The notes under the pieces are model-generated. The model saw only the letters and a list, made by a program, of their open reading frames with translations, was not told the origin of the DNA and ran no database searches. A stretch of DNA of 64,000 nucleotides from Soehngenia longivitae (GTDB taxonomy: Bacteria > Bacillota > Clostridia > Tissierellales > Tissierellaceae): the NCBI RefSeq assembly GCF_004684055.1, contig NZ_SRIB01000002.1, forward strand, positions 124,001 through 188,000, in the 5' to 3' direction. Positions 8,244 through 18,973 of this stretch are shown piece by piece. Both the position numbers and the translations under genes were made by a program. Every line of letters starts with the position of its first letter. Positions within the stretch are counted from its first letter, which is position 1.

Positions 8244-9224
8244 ATGTTTTCTATAAACAATGAGTTAAAAACAAAACTTACAGACTTAAATGGGGCTATC
8301 GCAAGAAAATATTCTCCAATATTAAATAATGACTTTGATATGAAAACTTTTTTAGAAGAAAATATTGGTTCAATAATAAAATTAGAAAAACTCAGTGACA
8401 GAGAATTGTCTAAAATAAAAGACAAAGGTGGAATAGTCGCTGTAGATGGCTCTACAAATAGAAAAGGGGGTAGTTTTCCTCACTACATAGAGTTATATCA
8501 AGGACTCGCTAAATCGACAAACCAAGATGTAGAAGATGTGTATCTCACTGATATATACACGCCTATATTATCAGAAATAAAGGAAAATCCACTTCAAGAT
8601 GAAGAAGAAACCGATGAAAAGAATAGGAGATTAGCTCAAATCGAAGTAAAAACAGCACTTCAAAGCGTAAAAAAAAGGGCACCTTACGCTTTAGTGATGG
8701 ATGGGGGACTTATACGATATACGATCTACGCAAAAGAGCTTTGGAAAGAGTTAGTTGAATATTGCTTATTAAATGATGTGATTTTATTTGGAACGATAAA
8801 AGATATCAAAACTAAAATAATAGGTGAAGAGTTAAAAAGTAAGTATAAAGACTTAAAGGGGCCATTATATGATAGAGAAATACTTTTTGGCCTTCTCCAA
8901 TACAAAGAGATGTTAACTATATACGACGAATTAAACAAGAAGGAACAAAGTGGATTTAGCTCTGGATTTATAAGGAGTTCATTAAGCCCTAACGTTGTCG
9001 GAATTGATATAATAGAGGAACAAAAAAATCTCTTATTTGATATGGCAAAGCTCATACTAACTTTAACTCCGGAAAATTCGAGAGGGGTTCCACTATTTCT
9101 TGATATTGTAGATAAAGAAGTAAAAATAACCGATGATCTAATTGAAGCTCTTCTAGAGAGATACTTAGATAAAGATATATACGAGAGATTGTTTGTGTCA
9201 GAAAGAGACAAGAGAAATCTTTAA
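8244..9224 (+). CDS. nurA: NurA-domain nuclease
   Basis: A 326-residue NurA-fold protein. The N-terminal metal-binding motif is IVAVDGSTNRKGG (acidic residue near 66), and a second acidic site is VMDGGL (near 150). In archaea NurA is a 5'-3' nuclease that works with the HerA translocase in DNA end resection. The next gene, 11 bases on, encodes a HerA-type ATPase, so this is a genuine NurA-HerA pair. I prefer ATG 8244, five bases after AGGTG, over GTG 8238. The pair starts a run of genes on one strand that continues through the glycogen operon without a terminator. A role in repair or in anti-phage defence are both possible. Confidence 0.85.
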   Translation: MFSINNELKTKLTDLNGAIARKYSPILNNDFDMKTFLEENIGSIIKLEKLSDRELSKIKDKGGIVAVDGSTNRKGGSFPHYIELYQGLAKSTNQDVEDVYLTDIYTPILSEIKENPLQDEEETDEKNRRLAQIEVKTALQSVKKRAPYALVMDGGLIRYTIYAKELWKELVEYCLLNDVILFGTIKDIKTKIIGEELKSKYKDLKGPLYDREILFGLLQYKEMLTIYDELNKKEQSGFSSGFIRSSLSPNVVGIDIIEEQKNLLFDMAKLILTLTPENSRGVPLFLDIVDKEVKITDDLIEALLERYLDKDIYERLFVSERDKRNL

Positions 9225-9235
9225 GGGGTGAAATA

Positions 9236-11071
9236 ATGAAAGTATTGGGCATAACAACACAGCAAGAATTTTATGTGGGCTCAAAGGATAGAAATTTCAG
9301 GATAAATGAGTTTTTAGTGGTGGAAGATAAACAAGGAGATCTAATAGCTGAGGTAGTAGAAGCTCAGACTTTTAACAGATATATACCACTAAATGTGTAT
9401 GGGGATTTCGTAGATGCCTCAGTTATAGAAAGCATGAAAGCGCTTGGATACGATGTGGATGAAGAAACAATATATATTGCTAAACTGAGGTTACTAGAAG
9501 AAGCGCTATACCCTGTTGAAACTGGTTCTGATGTGCGAATACCTAAATTTAGCGAAATAAAAAACTTGATGCTTAGAACTAAAAAAGAAGAAGGACTAGT
9601 CTTAGGGGTTATCAGAAATACAGACAGTCTATATGACGAATGCGAAGATGAATTTAAAGATCTTCTCTACACTTTTGAAGAAAGAGGGCTAGTAAAACAA
9701 CGAGAAATTCCCTTTATAATGGATTTAAAATCAATGCATCAGTACCCACACATCGGGGTGTTTGGCGGTTCTGGATCGGGAAAATCTTTTGGGCTTAGAG
9801 TGCTATTAGAAGAACTTATGCAAAAAGAAATTCCGACAATTGTATTAGACCCTCACTACGAAATGGATTTTTCGGACTGCCCAGATTATTTTAAAGATGA
9901 GAAAAGAGATTTTAATGGCAGCTTTAAATGCCTTCAAGTAGGAGTACACGTAGGAGTTAAATTTGAAGATTTAACTGCTGGAGATTTAAAAAATTTACTA
10001 GATGCTTCAAGTCCTTTATCAGATGCCATGAACAATGTCGTGGATGTACTATTTAAAAACAAAGATTCATACTTGAGTTTTTCTAACAGATTACAAGCAC
10101 TCACAGAAGCACAGGAAGAAGGCTCTGTCCAGAGGATACAACAAAGAATAGAAAATGCTAAAAATAATGATGAAAAAGAGGCTTGGGAAGTAAGGAAAGA
10201 CCTTTTCATACAATATGACAAAACTTGTCCATATAACTCTGTAAAAGGCATTTTATGGAGATTGAGAAGGTTATACAATGAGGGGATATTTTCAAAAGAT
10301 TCAAGAGATATAGAGAATTATTTAAAGGAAGGATTCTTAGTTATCATACAAGGGAGCACGAGAATTTTACAAGTATATAGCACATATATATTAAACAATA
10401 TCTACCATAAGAGAAGAGAATACAAAGATGCTCAATATAAAAAAGCTGCAGCAGATTATTTTCCGCCATTCATTGTGGTAACTGATGAAGCACATAATTT
10501 TGCACCAAAGGGATATGAGTCCCCTTCAAAATCTATATTGAAAGAAATCTCTCAAGAAGGAAGAAAATACGGTGTGTTTTTAGCTCTTGCTACTCAAAGA
10601 CCTACGCTTTTAGATGAGACTATTACTGCACAATTAAACACAAAACTCATTTTCAGGACTGTGCGTGCATCGGACATAGATACGATAAAAGAAGAAACTG
10701 ATATAACAAGTGAAGAAGCTAAAAGATTACCCTATTTAAGGACAGGCGATGTTTTTATATCTTCAGCGGTTGTGGGACGTACGATTTTTGCAAGAATAAG
10801 AGCTGCATATACAATAAGCCCTCATACTCAAAACCCATTTGATGAATTAAAACAGAAAAAAAATGAAGGTGACGAAAAATTTATGAGAATAATATCAGAT
10901 AAACTCCCTATCTTGGGAACAGATCTTTTAAATACAATCATTGAAATAGAAAGAGATGAAAAAATCACTTTTACACAAGATGAATTAATACAAAAGTTAG
11001 AAAATCTTTATAAAAACAACCTAATAGGAAGAGAAAACACTCCTTTTGGGTATATGTATACCAAACTTTAA
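9236..11071 (+). CDS. herA: HerA-like FtsK-fold ATPase/DNA translocase
   Basis: A 611-residue ATPase. The N-terminal part is a HAS-barrel-like beta domain. The Walker A motif GGSGSGKS lies at about 176-183 and Walker B is VVTDEAHNFAP at about 414-424. ATQRP and the arginine-rich sensor region follow. These are features of the HerA/FtsK superfamily of ring translocases. It follows nurA by 11 bases with the ribosome binding site GGGGTG, so the two products are probably made together. It would pump DNA to the NurA nuclease. Confidence 0.88.
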   Translation: MKVLGITTQQEFYVGSKDRNFRINEFLVVEDKQGDLIAEVVEAQTFNRYIPLNVYGDFVDASVIESMKALGYDVDEETIYIAKLRLLEEALYPVETGSDVRIPKFSEIKNLMLRTKKEEGLVLGVIRNTDSLYDECEDEFKDLLYTFEERGLVKQREIPFIMDLKSMHQYPHIGVFGGSGSGKSFGLRVLLEELMQKEIPTIVLDPHYEMDFSDCPDYFKDEKRDFNGSFKCLQVGVHVGVKFEDLTAGDLKNLLDASSPLSDAMNNVVDVLFKNKDSYLSFSNRLQALTEAQEEGSVQRIQQRIENAKNNDEKEAWEVRKDLFIQYDKTCPYNSVKGILWRLRRLYNEGIFSKDSRDIENYLKEGFLVIIQGSTRILQVYSTYILNNIYHKRREYKDAQYKKAAADYFPPFIVVTDEAHNFAPKGYESPSKSILKEISQEGRKYGVFLALATQRPTLLDETITAQLNTKLIFRTVRASDIDTIKEETDITSEEAKRLPYLRTGDVFISSAVVGRTIFARIRAAYTISPHTQNPFDELKQKKNEGDEKFMRIISDKLPILGTDLLNTIIEIERDEKITFTQDELIQKLENLYKNNLIGRENTPFGYMYTKL

Positions 11072-11101
11072 TTTTAATTGTCACTAAGGAGGCTGTGAAA
11101 A

Positions 11102-13003
11102 ATGAGGGATTTAAAATATCACTATCCTAAAGAAGGGGAACTGGACGCCTATTTATTTCACGAAGGTACCTTTTACAAAGCTTATGAATTTATGGGAGCA
11201 CACCCATATAATAAGAGGTATTTTCATGGATACCGATTTGTAGTGTGGGCACCTAGAGCGAGAGAAATATATTTGACTGGAGATTTTAACGATTGGGACG
11301 AAACCTCCCTTCCAATGCAGAGAATAAGTAACAGCGGTCTTTGGCATATAGCAGTTGAAGGAGTAGAAGAATATGACAAATACAAATACAGAATTATAAC
11401 AGAGCAAGGAGAGGTAAGATATAAAGCTGATCCCTTTGCTTTTCATTCAGATACAAGACCATTTACTGACTCAAAAGTATTTGATATAAAAGGATACAAA
11501 TGGAATGATAGACAATGGCTAAAAAACAGAGGGAAAAATTTATACAACAGACCCATTTCGATCTATGAAGTCCATTTACTATCTTGGAAACAAAAAGAAG
11601 GAGGGGTAGTTTACTCTTACAGAGAGTTGGCTAAAGAGTTAGTGAATTATGTTAAAAAAATGGGCTATACACATATAGAGTTATTGCCTATAACAGAACA
11701 CCCTCTCGATGCTTCGTGGGGGTATCAGACCACAGGGTATTTCGCACCAACAAGTCGCTTTGGAACACCTAAAGATTTTATGTATTTTGTTGACGAATGT
11801 CACAAAAACGACATAGGCGTTATATTAGACTGGGTACCTGCTCACTTTTGCAAAGATGATTTTGGATTGGCTAGATTTGACGGGACATATCTATATGAAT
11901 CATTAGATAGAGCTAAAGCAGAAAACGAACAATGGGGTACTCTGAACTTTGATTACACTAAACCTGAAGTCCATTCATTTTTGATATCCAATGCTATCTA
12001 CTGGCATGACTATTATCACATAGATGGGATTAGGATAGATGCTGTTGCATATATGCTCTACTTAGACTTTGGAGGAAAGGATTTAAAAAACATTTATGGA
12101 GGAAGGGAAAATTTAGAAGCTATAGAATTTATAAAGAAATTAAATTCTTCAGTTTTCAAGTACTACCCAGATACAATGATGATCGCAGAGGAATCGACTG
12201 CGTGGCCAAAAGTTACATATCCAGTCGATGAAGGTGGACTTGGATTTAATTTCAAATGGAACATGGGCTGGATGAATGACATATTAAAATACATGGAACT
12301 TGATCCTCTCTTTAGAAAAGACCATCACAATGCTCTCACTTTTAGCATGATGTATGCATTTTCAGAAAACTACATTCTGCCTTTAAGTCATGATGAAGTT
12401 GTCCATGGGAAGAAGTCTTTAATCGATAGAATGCCAGGTTATTATGAAGATAAATTTGCAAATCTAAGACTTTTATATCAATACATGTACGCTCATCCAG
12501 GTAAAAAACTCTTGTTTATGGGAGGAGAATTCGGACAGTTCATTGAATGGAGATTTTACGAGAGCCTAGAGTGGCATCTGTTGGGTTATGAAAAACACCA
12601 AAAACTACAGAAATTTGTACAAGATTTAAACAAACTATATAAAGAGGAATCCTGTCTTTATGACATAGATGATAGTTATGAAGGCTTTACATGGATTGAA
12701 CACGAAAATTATTTAGAGAGTATAATCTCGTTTGAAAGAATAAATAAAAAAGGGGAGAGGCTTATCGCAATATTTAACTTTACACCTGTTCCAAGAGAAA
12801 ACTACCCAATTGGAGTGCTTGAAGAAGGAGTTTATCAAACATTATTCACAAGTGATCACCAAAGGTATGGAGGAAATACTAAGAGGGTAAAAAGTTACAG
12901 GACTAAAAATGAGCCATTTCACGGCAGAGATCAAAGCATAAGAGTAGACCTGCCTCCTCTTGGGGGAATCTACTTGAAATTAAGAGAAAAAACTGAGGAG
13001 TGA
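11102..13003 (+). CDS. glgB: 1,4-alpha-glucan branching enzyme
   Basis: A 633-residue GH13 branching enzyme that makes alpha-1,6 branches in glycogen. An N-terminal CBM48 module ([20 protein letters not shown], about residues 46-65) precedes the catalytic barrel. The barrel shows DWVPAHF, GIRIDAV (nucleophile Asp near 311), IAEEST (acid/base Glu near 363) and [12 protein letters not shown]. It is the first gene of glgB-C-D-A and follows herA by 30 bases with AAGGAGG. No promoter or terminator is obvious between herA and glgB, so read-through is likely. Confidence 0.96.
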   Translation: MRDLKYHYPKEGELDAYLFHEGTFYKAYEFMGAHPYNKRYFHGYRFVVWAPRAREIYLTGDFNDWDETSLPMQRISNSGLWHIAVEGVEEYDKYKYRIITEQGEVRYKADPFAFHSDTRPFTDSKVFDIKGYKWNDRQWLKNRGKNLYNRPISIYEVHLLSWKQKEGGVVYSYRELAKELVNYVKKMGYTHIELLPITEHPLDASWGYQTTGYFAPTSRFGTPKDFMYFVDECHKNDIGVILDWVPAHFCKDDFGLARFDGTYLYESLDRAKAENEQWGTLNFDYTKPEVHSFLISNAIYWHDYYHIDGIRIDAVAYMLYLDFGGKDLKNIYGGRENLEAIEFIKKLNSSVFKYYPDTMMIAEESTAWPKVTYPVDEGGLGFNFKWNMGWMNDILKYMELDPLFRKDHHNALTFSMMYAFSENYILPLSHDEVVHGKKSLIDRMPGYYEDKFANLRLLYQYMYAHPGKKLLFMGGEFGQFIEWRFYESLEWHLLGYEKHQKLQKFVQDLNKLYKEESCLYDIDDSYEGFTWIEHENYLESIISFERINKKGERLIAIFNFTPVPRENYPIGVLEEGVYQTLFTSDHQRYGGNTKRVKSYRTKNEPFHGRDQSIRVDLPPLGGIYLKLREKTEE

Positions 13004-13007
13004 TACT

Positions 13008-14144
13008 ATGAAAAAAGGCAAAATCGTTGCGATGCTTTTAGCAGGAGGACAAGGCACTAGATTAAAAGAACTAACTAAAAACTTAGCAAAGCCAGCTGTA
13101 CCTTTTGGTGGAAAGTATAGGATCATCGACTTTGCACTCAGCAATGCAGCAAACTCTGGGATTGAAGATATCGGAGTATTGACTCAATATAAGCCATTTA
13201 TATTAAACTCTCACATTGGTATAGGATCAGCATGGGACTATGACAGAAATGTAGGAGGTTTAAGAATACTTCAGCCATTTATGTCAGAAAAAGGTGGAAG
13301 ATGGTATAAAGGGACAGCAAATGCAATTTATGAAAACATGAACTTTATTGATGAATTAGACCCTGAATATGTTTTAATTCTTTCAGGAGACCATATCTAC
13401 AAGATGAATTACATTGATTTATTAGAAGCTCATCAGCAAAAAGATGCTGATGTTACTCTCGCTGTACTTACAGTCCCATGGGAAGATACAGTGAGATTTG
13501 GAATCATAAACGTGGATGAGGACAATAAAATAGTCGAATTTGAAGAAAAACCTAAAAAAGCAAAGAGCAATTTAGCAAGCATGGGAATATACATGTTCAA
13601 TTGGCCAACTCTTAGGGAATATTTAGTTAAAGACAATGAAGACAAGAATTCAGACAACGATTTTGGGAAAAATGTCCTTCCTCTTATGCTGAGAGATAAC
13701 AAAAAAATGTACACATGGGAATTTAAAGGTTATTGGAAAGACGTAGGTACAGTAAAGAGCTATTGGGAAGCGAATATGGATTTATTAAATCCTGATAATA
13801 CTTTAAATCTTTATGATAGAGATTGGAGAATATATACGAGAACAAGAAATCTACCTCCTCAATATATTCACAAATCATCTAAAGTTGTAAACTCTATGAT
13901 AAATGAAGGATGTTATATTGAAGGTACAGTAGAAAAGAGTGTGCTTTTTGGAGACGTAATAGTTGAAAAAGGAGCAGTCGTAAAAAATTCAGTCGTGCTA
14001 TCTAATTCAGTTATTAAAAGAGATGCAAAAGTTTACAATGCAGTAGTCATGGAAGGTGTAATAGTTGAGAGTGGCAAAGAAATAGGTATGGAAAATGGAA
14101 ATAAGATTTACATGGTAACAAATGACAAGGTAGTAGCAGAATAG
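13008..14144 (+). CDS. glgC: Glucose-1-phosphate adenylyltransferase, catalytic subunit
   Basis: A 378-residue ADP-glucose pyrophosphorylase. The nucleotide-binding loop [13 protein letters not shown] is at residues 11-23. The substrate motifs [17 protein letters not shown] and EFEEKP follow, with a C-terminal left-handed beta-helix of hexapeptide-like repeats. It forms ADP-glucose, the committed step of bacterial glycogen synthesis. It lies four bases after glgB and 12 before glgD, so the GlgC-GlgD heteromer of Firmicutes is expected. Confidence 0.96.
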   Translation: MKKGKIVAMLLAGGQGTRLKELTKNLAKPAVPFGGKYRIIDFALSNAANSGIEDIGVLTQYKPFILNSHIGIGSAWDYDRNVGGLRILQPFMSEKGGRWYKGTANAIYENMNFIDELDPEYVLILSGDHIYKMNYIDLLEAHQQKDADVTLAVLTVPWEDTVRFGIINVDEDNKIVEFEEKPKKAKSNLASMGIYMFNWPTLREYLVKDNEDKNSDNDFGKNVLPLMLRDNKKMYTWEFKGYWKDVGTVKSYWEANMDLLNPDNTLNLYDRDWRIYTRTRNLPPQYIHKSSKVVNSMINEGCYIEGTVEKSVLFGDVIVEKGAVVKNSVVLSNSVIKRDAKVYNAVVMEGVIVESGKEIGMENGNKIYMVTNDKVVAE

Positions 14145-14156
14145 GGAGGGGGAAAA

Positions 14157-15281
14157 ATGGTAAGAAGCCTAGGTATTATAAGCACTGCAAACATAGAAAA
14201 TAATTTCGGAGTACTCTGTAAGCACAGGCCAGTTTATATGCTACCTTATGGTGGAAGATATAGACTGATTGACTTTAGCCTATCAAATATGGTAAATCAC
14301 GGGATTAGAACTGTTGCGGTATACACTGGTGAGAAAATCAGATCCACTATGGATCATTTAGGAGACGGAAAACCATGGGATTTAAACAGGAGAATAAATG
14401 GTCTATACATTGTGCCACCTATAACACAAGGTTACACTATAAGTAGATATGGCGATATCCCACAGTTTTACAGTACTTTAGAGTTTATTGAATATTCTAA
14501 AGAAAAAGTAATACTGATAAATGAACCCAATATTATAGCTAAAGTAGATTTAGACGATGCAATGGAGCATTTTCTAGAAACTGATGCTGACATAACATTG
14601 TTTTATAAGAAAATACACGATCCATTAGGAAATTATATAAATTGTGAAAAAATGAGTATTTCAGAAGACGGGGATATGATCAACATTGGACTAAATCTTG
14701 GAACGGAAATTGACTTTAACATGTATTTGAGAATGGGGTATATCAAAAAAGATGTATTTATAAAACTCGTAAAAGAGTCAATTGAAAAAGGAGATGCAGA
14801 CTACATTCAAGAAGCGATCATTAAGAACAGGCACAAATACAAGATAAATAGCTACGAATTTAAAGGACATGTCGAAAATATTAGAAATCTAAAAACATAT
14901 TATGATGCAAATATGAATTTGTTAAAAAGAAGTATATCAAACGCAGTTTTTCAAGAAAATGGAGTTGTGCTTACAAAGACTAAAGATGAACCCTCAACTA
15001 TATACACAGAAAGTGCACAGGTACAAAATTCATTAATTGCAAATGGATGTATAATTGAGGGAAAAGTTGAGAACTCAGTCATATTTAGAGGAGTAAGAGT
15101 AGCAAAAAATGCTATAGTTAGGAACTCTATCATCATGCAAAAATCAGAGATATTAGAGAATGCTTCCGTAGTAAACTCAATCATAGACAAACAAGTCATA
15201 ATCACAGAAGGTATAAGGATAGCGGGCACTAGATCCATACCATATGTAGTTGAGAAAAATCAGATAATTGGAAGGGATTGA
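14157..15281 (+). CDS. glgD: GlgD, regulatory subunit of ADP-glucose pyrophosphorylase
   Basis: A 374-residue paralogue of GlgC. The catalytic GGxGTRL loop is replaced by STANIENNFGVLCKHRP, while PYGGRYRLIDFSLSNMVNHGI and the C-terminal beta-helix repeats are kept. This matches GlgD, which in Bacillus-type systems stimulates GlgC rather than acting alone. GGGAGGGGG precedes the ATG. Confidence 0.94.
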   Translation: MVRSLGIISTANIENNFGVLCKHRPVYMLPYGGRYRLIDFSLSNMVNHGIRTVAVYTGEKIRSTMDHLGDGKPWDLNRRINGLYIVPPITQGYTISRYGDIPQFYSTLEFIEYSKEKVILINEPNIIAKVDLDDAMEHFLETDADITLFYKKIHDPLGNYINCEKMSISEDGDMINIGLNLGTEIDFNMYLRMGYIKKDVFIKLVKESIEKGDADYIQEAIIKNRHKYKINSYEFKGHVENIRNLKTYYDANMNLLKRSISNAVFQENGVVLTKTKDEPSTIYTESAQVQNSLIANGCIIEGKVENSVIFRGVRVAKNAIVRNSIIMQKSEILENASVVNSIIDKQVIITEGIRIAGTRSIPYVVEKNQIIGRD

Positions 15282-15287
15282 AGCAGT

Positions 15288-16718
15288 ATGAATATCGTAT
15301 ATGTATCATCAGAAGCAGCACCGTTTATAAAAACTGGAGGGTTAGCTGATGTTGCAGGGTCTTTACCTAAAGCTATTAGAAAAAAAGGACAAAAAATATC
15401 ATTAGTTCTACCATTATATTCTCAAATAGATGACAAATACAGAGAAAAAATGGTGAAAGTAAAGCACTTCTATGTAGATTTACAATGGAGGCATGTTTAT
15501 GCAGGCATCTTGAAATATGAAGATGATGAACTAGATGTGTATTTTATAGATAATGAATATTACTTTAAAAGAGATGGCATTTATGGGTATTTTGACGATG
15601 GTGAGAGATTTACATTTTTCAACAAAGCAGTTTGTCAGATGTTAAAAGAGCTAGACTTAAAGCCAGATATCGTGCATGCAAATGATTGGCATACTGGATT
15701 AATTCCACTTTATATCAAGGACTTTGCCAAGGGAGATCCATACTACAAAGATATAAAAAGTGTGTTTACTATACACAATTTAAAATACCAAGGAGTTTTT
15801 GACAAAGAAGTGCTTTCAATAGCCGGATTAAGTTTTGAGTATTTTACAACGGATGGAGTGGAGTTCTTTGATAAAATAAATTTCTTGAAAGCAGGGATTG
15901 TTTATTCTGATGCACTGACTACTGTATCAAAGACTTATGCAGAAGAAATCAGATATGATTTTTATGGAGAAAATCTCCAAGGAATCATAAGAAAACACGA
16001 ACATAAACTGGTAGGCATAGTAAATGGAATAGACTATGACATATATAACCCTGAAACTGACAAAAATATTCCTTTTAACTATAATATCAACAATTTAGAA
16101 AACAAGAAGAAAAATAAATTAGAATTGCAAAAGCTATATAATTTACCTCAAGACGAAAATATACCTCTTATATCAATAGTATCTAGATTGGTAAGTTCAA
16201 AAGGATTTGATCTAATTAGATATATATTAGAAGAAATTTTAAAAGAAGATGTTCAGTTTGTAGTTTTAGGAACTGGAGAAAGAGAATACGAAGACATGTT
16301 TAAAATGTATGCTTGGAAATACGAGAAAAAATTGAGTGCACACATATATTTTAATCAGAGAGAATCTCACTTAGTATATGCAGGTTCAGATATTTTTCTC
16401 ATGCCATCTCTATTTGAGCCTTGTGGCATATCACAGCTAATAGCCATGAGATATGGGACAATCCCTGTAGTAAGAGAAACTGGCGGGCTAAAAGACACAG
16501 TAATTCCTTACAATAAATACACTGGAGAAGGAACTGGATTCAGTTTTGCAAATTACAATGCTCATGAGCTTTTATTTTCAGTAAAAGAAGCAATCAGTTT
16601 ATATAAAGATAAAGAAAACTGGAACAACTTAGTCGTACAAGCAATGACTGCTAAACATGATTGGGAGAATTCGTCGATTGAGTACATCAAATTGTTCGAA
16701 TCTCTTCTAAAAAAATAG
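15288..16718 (+). CDS. glgA: Glycogen synthase (ADP-glucose)
   Basis: A 476-residue GT5 glycosyltransferase that extends alpha-1,4 chains from ADP-glucose. The N-terminal KTGGLADVAGSLPK (about residues 15-28) is the ADP-glucose site. HANDWHTGLIP, IVNGIDYDIYNP, IVSRLVSSKGFDL and EPCGISQLIAMRYGTIP (about 376 onward) are the conserved GT-B elements. It starts six bases after glgD and is followed by the phosphorylase-like gene 11 bases downstream. Confidence 0.96.
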   Translation: MNIVYVSSEAAPFIKTGGLADVAGSLPKAIRKKGQKISLVLPLYSQIDDKYREKMVKVKHFYVDLQWRHVYAGILKYEDDELDVYFIDNEYYFKRDGIYGYFDDGERFTFFNKAVCQMLKELDLKPDIVHANDWHTGLIPLYIKDFAKGDPYYKDIKSVFTIHNLKYQGVFDKEVLSIAGLSFEYFTTDGVEFFDKINFLKAGIVYSDALTTVSKTYAEEIRYDFYGENLQGIIRKHEHKLVGIVNGIDYDIYNPETDKNIPFNYNINNLENKKKNKLELQKLYNLPQDENIPLISIVSRLVSSKGFDLIRYILEEILKEDVQFVVLGTGEREYEDMFKMYAWKYEKKLSAHIYFNQRESHLVYAGSDIFLMPSLFEPCGISQLIAMRYGTIPVVRETGGLKDTVIPYNKYTGEGTGFSFANYNAHELLFSVKEAISLYKDKENWNNLVVQAMTAKHDWENSSIEYIKLFESLLKK

Positions 16719-16729
16719 AAGGTGAATGG

Positions 16730-18952
16730 ATGCAAAAGGATTTAAACACTATAAGAAATGATATACAAGACATACTCTATCAGCACCAAGCAACGATGAT
16801 TGAAGAAGCTTCAATTGCTGAAATATACAGAGCAACATGCTATTATCTAAGGCAGACAATAGGTAAAAACATCTACGATACTCAAAAGAAAATGATAGAT
16901 AAAAAGACCAATATCTTTCTATCCTTAGAGTATTTTCCTGGAGATTTATTATTTAAGCACATCAACTACATGAATGTTTCAAGTGACATTCAAAACGCAT
17001 TATCTAAAGAAATTATAAACCTCAAATCCCTATTAGAGGAAGATAAAAGCATAGAATTAGGGAAAAGCTACATGGGAATATACACAGATTCATTGATGGA
17101 TAGCTTTGCTAACTTAAAAATAAATTGCATAGGTTATGGACTGCTTTACAGAGATGGATACTTTAAGCAGCTCGTAGACGAAAATGGACAACACGAAGAG
17201 ATAGACGATTGGTGGAGCAGGGGGAAGAATTGGCTTTATAAGAAAGAATACAAATACTCAGTCGACATCTACGGGCAGGTGGAAACCAAGTTTCAAGATG
17301 GGAAATACCGATTTAATCAACTAAACACAAGCAAATTAAATATCAGGAGTTATGATTTGCCATATATATCTAAAGACAGTGAATTTTACTTAAAGATAAG
17401 ACTATTTGATGACTTGAATCATACAAATAGGCTATTGCCTAAATCGACTACACAATCAGATAGAGAAGAAAAGCTAATTCAAAGGTATATTTTAGTATCA
17501 TCTAGTTTAAAAGATGCTATAAGGGAATATTTGACCACAAATGAATACATTGGCGATTTTTCATCAAAATTTAGGGTATTGTTAGCAGATTCAAATTTAT
17601 TGATAGCTCTACCAGAATTTATGAGGATATTATTAGATGAGTACAACTTAGAGTGGGATGAAGCTTGGGAGATAACTCAAAATACTTTCACTTACATCAA
17701 ATTAAAAGAAGATTATTTGCAAGCAGAGGGAAATTTATTGATGAAAGTACTTCCCAGAGTCTGGATGATTTTAGATGAAATTCATCACAGGTACATTAAA
17801 AAAATCACCACCAATAACCCCAATGGAGAGATAAAAAAAGAATCAATTCTCTGGGACGGAGAGGTAAGGCTCATAAATTTAGCAAAAGCCACAAACACCA
17901 AGATAGATACTATAAACCCTATAATTGCTATATCTCACAGAAAATATTTGCAATTCGCCAACCCAGAACTTTTTGAATTCATAAATGAGTCAATAAAAGG
18001 GGATTTATCTAAAGACATCAATAAAATAGAGTCAATCTTGGATTTTGTTGATGAACCTGATTTTATTGAAGAAATCGGGAAAATAAAGCAAAATCATAAA
18101 TTTAAATTATCGCAAAAAATATTTGATTATTATCGGATCAAGATTAACCCTTATGCATTGTTTGATGCTCATATCATTCAAATTGATGAAAAAAACAGGC
18201 AATTACTAGAAACTATTTATATAATAAATGAATATTTGAGGCTAATAGACAATCCAAATATAGACACTATACCAAAAGTGTTCTTTATTGCAGGAAAAGC
18301 AGACTCCAATGATGTCGTCGGGAAACTTATTATAAAACTAATATATAAATTATCACTAAAAATCAACAAGGATTTGACAATTAAGGATAAGTTGAAGTTG
18401 TTTTTCTTAGATGATTATGCATTGAAAAGCATTGGCACTTTATACACAGGAATTGATTTAGTGCAGTCCCTTGCGACGCCTACTAAAGAGAAAGTAAACG
18501 CCTTTAAACTCATAAGTATGATCAATGGAAGCCTCGCAATTGGCTCAAAAAACAAATACAATTTAGACTTTTTAGATTCAACAAAAAACATCATCTATAT
18601 TTTTGGAACTGAAGAAAGAGAAGTGCAAGAAATATATGAGAATAGAAGCTACAATTCTCAAGAATATTACTATAAAAACATCGCTTTAAGAAAGAGCATA
18701 GATACTTTAAATGGTGCTTATGGGCTTTTTAAACCAGACGAATTTAAAGAGTTGTTTGATTTATTGATTAAATTTAACGATATAAATTTAGTTTTAAAAG
18801 ACTTTGAAGATTACAGATCAACAAGGCAAGAAATCGATCATCATTTCTTGAACAAAAGGAAATGGTATTCTAAGACAATTTCTAGTATTGCTTTAATTAA
18901 AGAATATTCCTCGGACGCAGTAGTAAAAAGCCAATTCGATGATATATTTTAA
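16730..18952 (+). CDS. Glycogen-phosphorylase-like protein lacking the PLP lysine (predicted pseudoenzyme)
   Basis: A 740-residue intact frame that aligns through its length with GT35 phosphorylases. Recognisable segments are FLSLEYFPGDLLF (for SMEFLIGR), GYGLLYRDGYFKQ, PEFMRILLDEYNLEWDEAWEI, FIAGKA and MINGSLAIGS. Key residues are gone. GNGGLG is GKSYMG (111-116), NDTHP is ADSNL (286-290), and VKRIHEYKR is IIQIDEKNR, giving I483, Q484 and N489 where the phosphate/PLP site has K, R and K. In the PLP-lysine motif GTGNMKF the lysine aligns ungapped with Ile595. It cannot bind PLP normally, so a structural or regulatory role in glycogen metabolism is the best guess. No active phosphorylase gene is in the window. 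Confidence 0.82.
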   Translation: MQKDLNTIRNDIQDILYQHQATMIEEASIAEIYRATCYYLRQTIGKNIYDTQKKMIDKKTNIFLSLEYFPGDLLFKHINYMNVSSDIQNALSKEIINLKSLLEEDKSIELGKSYMGIYTDSLMDSFANLKINCIGYGLLYRDGYFKQLVDENGQHEEIDDWWSRGKNWLYKKEYKYSVDIYGQVETKFQDGKYRFNQLNTSKLNIRSYDLPYISKDSEFYLKIRLFDDLNHTNRLLPKSTTQSDREEKLIQRYILVSSSLKDAIREYLTTNEYIGDFSSKFRVLLADSNLLIALPEFMRILLDEYNLEWDEAWEITQNTFTYIKLKEDYLQAEGNLLMKVLPRVWMILDEIHHRYIKKITTNNPNGEIKKESILWDGEVRLINLAKATNTKIDTINPIIAISHRKYLQFANPELFEFINESIKGDLSKDINKIESILDFVDEPDFIEEIGKIKQNHKFKLSQKIFDYYRIKINPYALFDAHIIQIDEKNRQLLETIYIINEYLRLIDNPNIDTIPKVFFIAGKADSNDVVGKLIIKLIYKLSLKINKDLTIKDKLKLFFLDDYALKSIGTLYTGIDLVQSLATPTKEKVNAFKLISMINGSLAIGSKNKYNLDFLDSTKNIIYIFGTEEREVQEIYENRSYNSQEYYYKNIALRKSIDTLNGAYGLFKPDEFKELFDLLIKFNDINLVLKDFEDYRSTRQEIDHHFLNKRKWYSKTISSIALIKEYSSDAVVKSQFDDIF

Positions 18953-18973
18953 ACATGGAAGGAGTAACACAGT

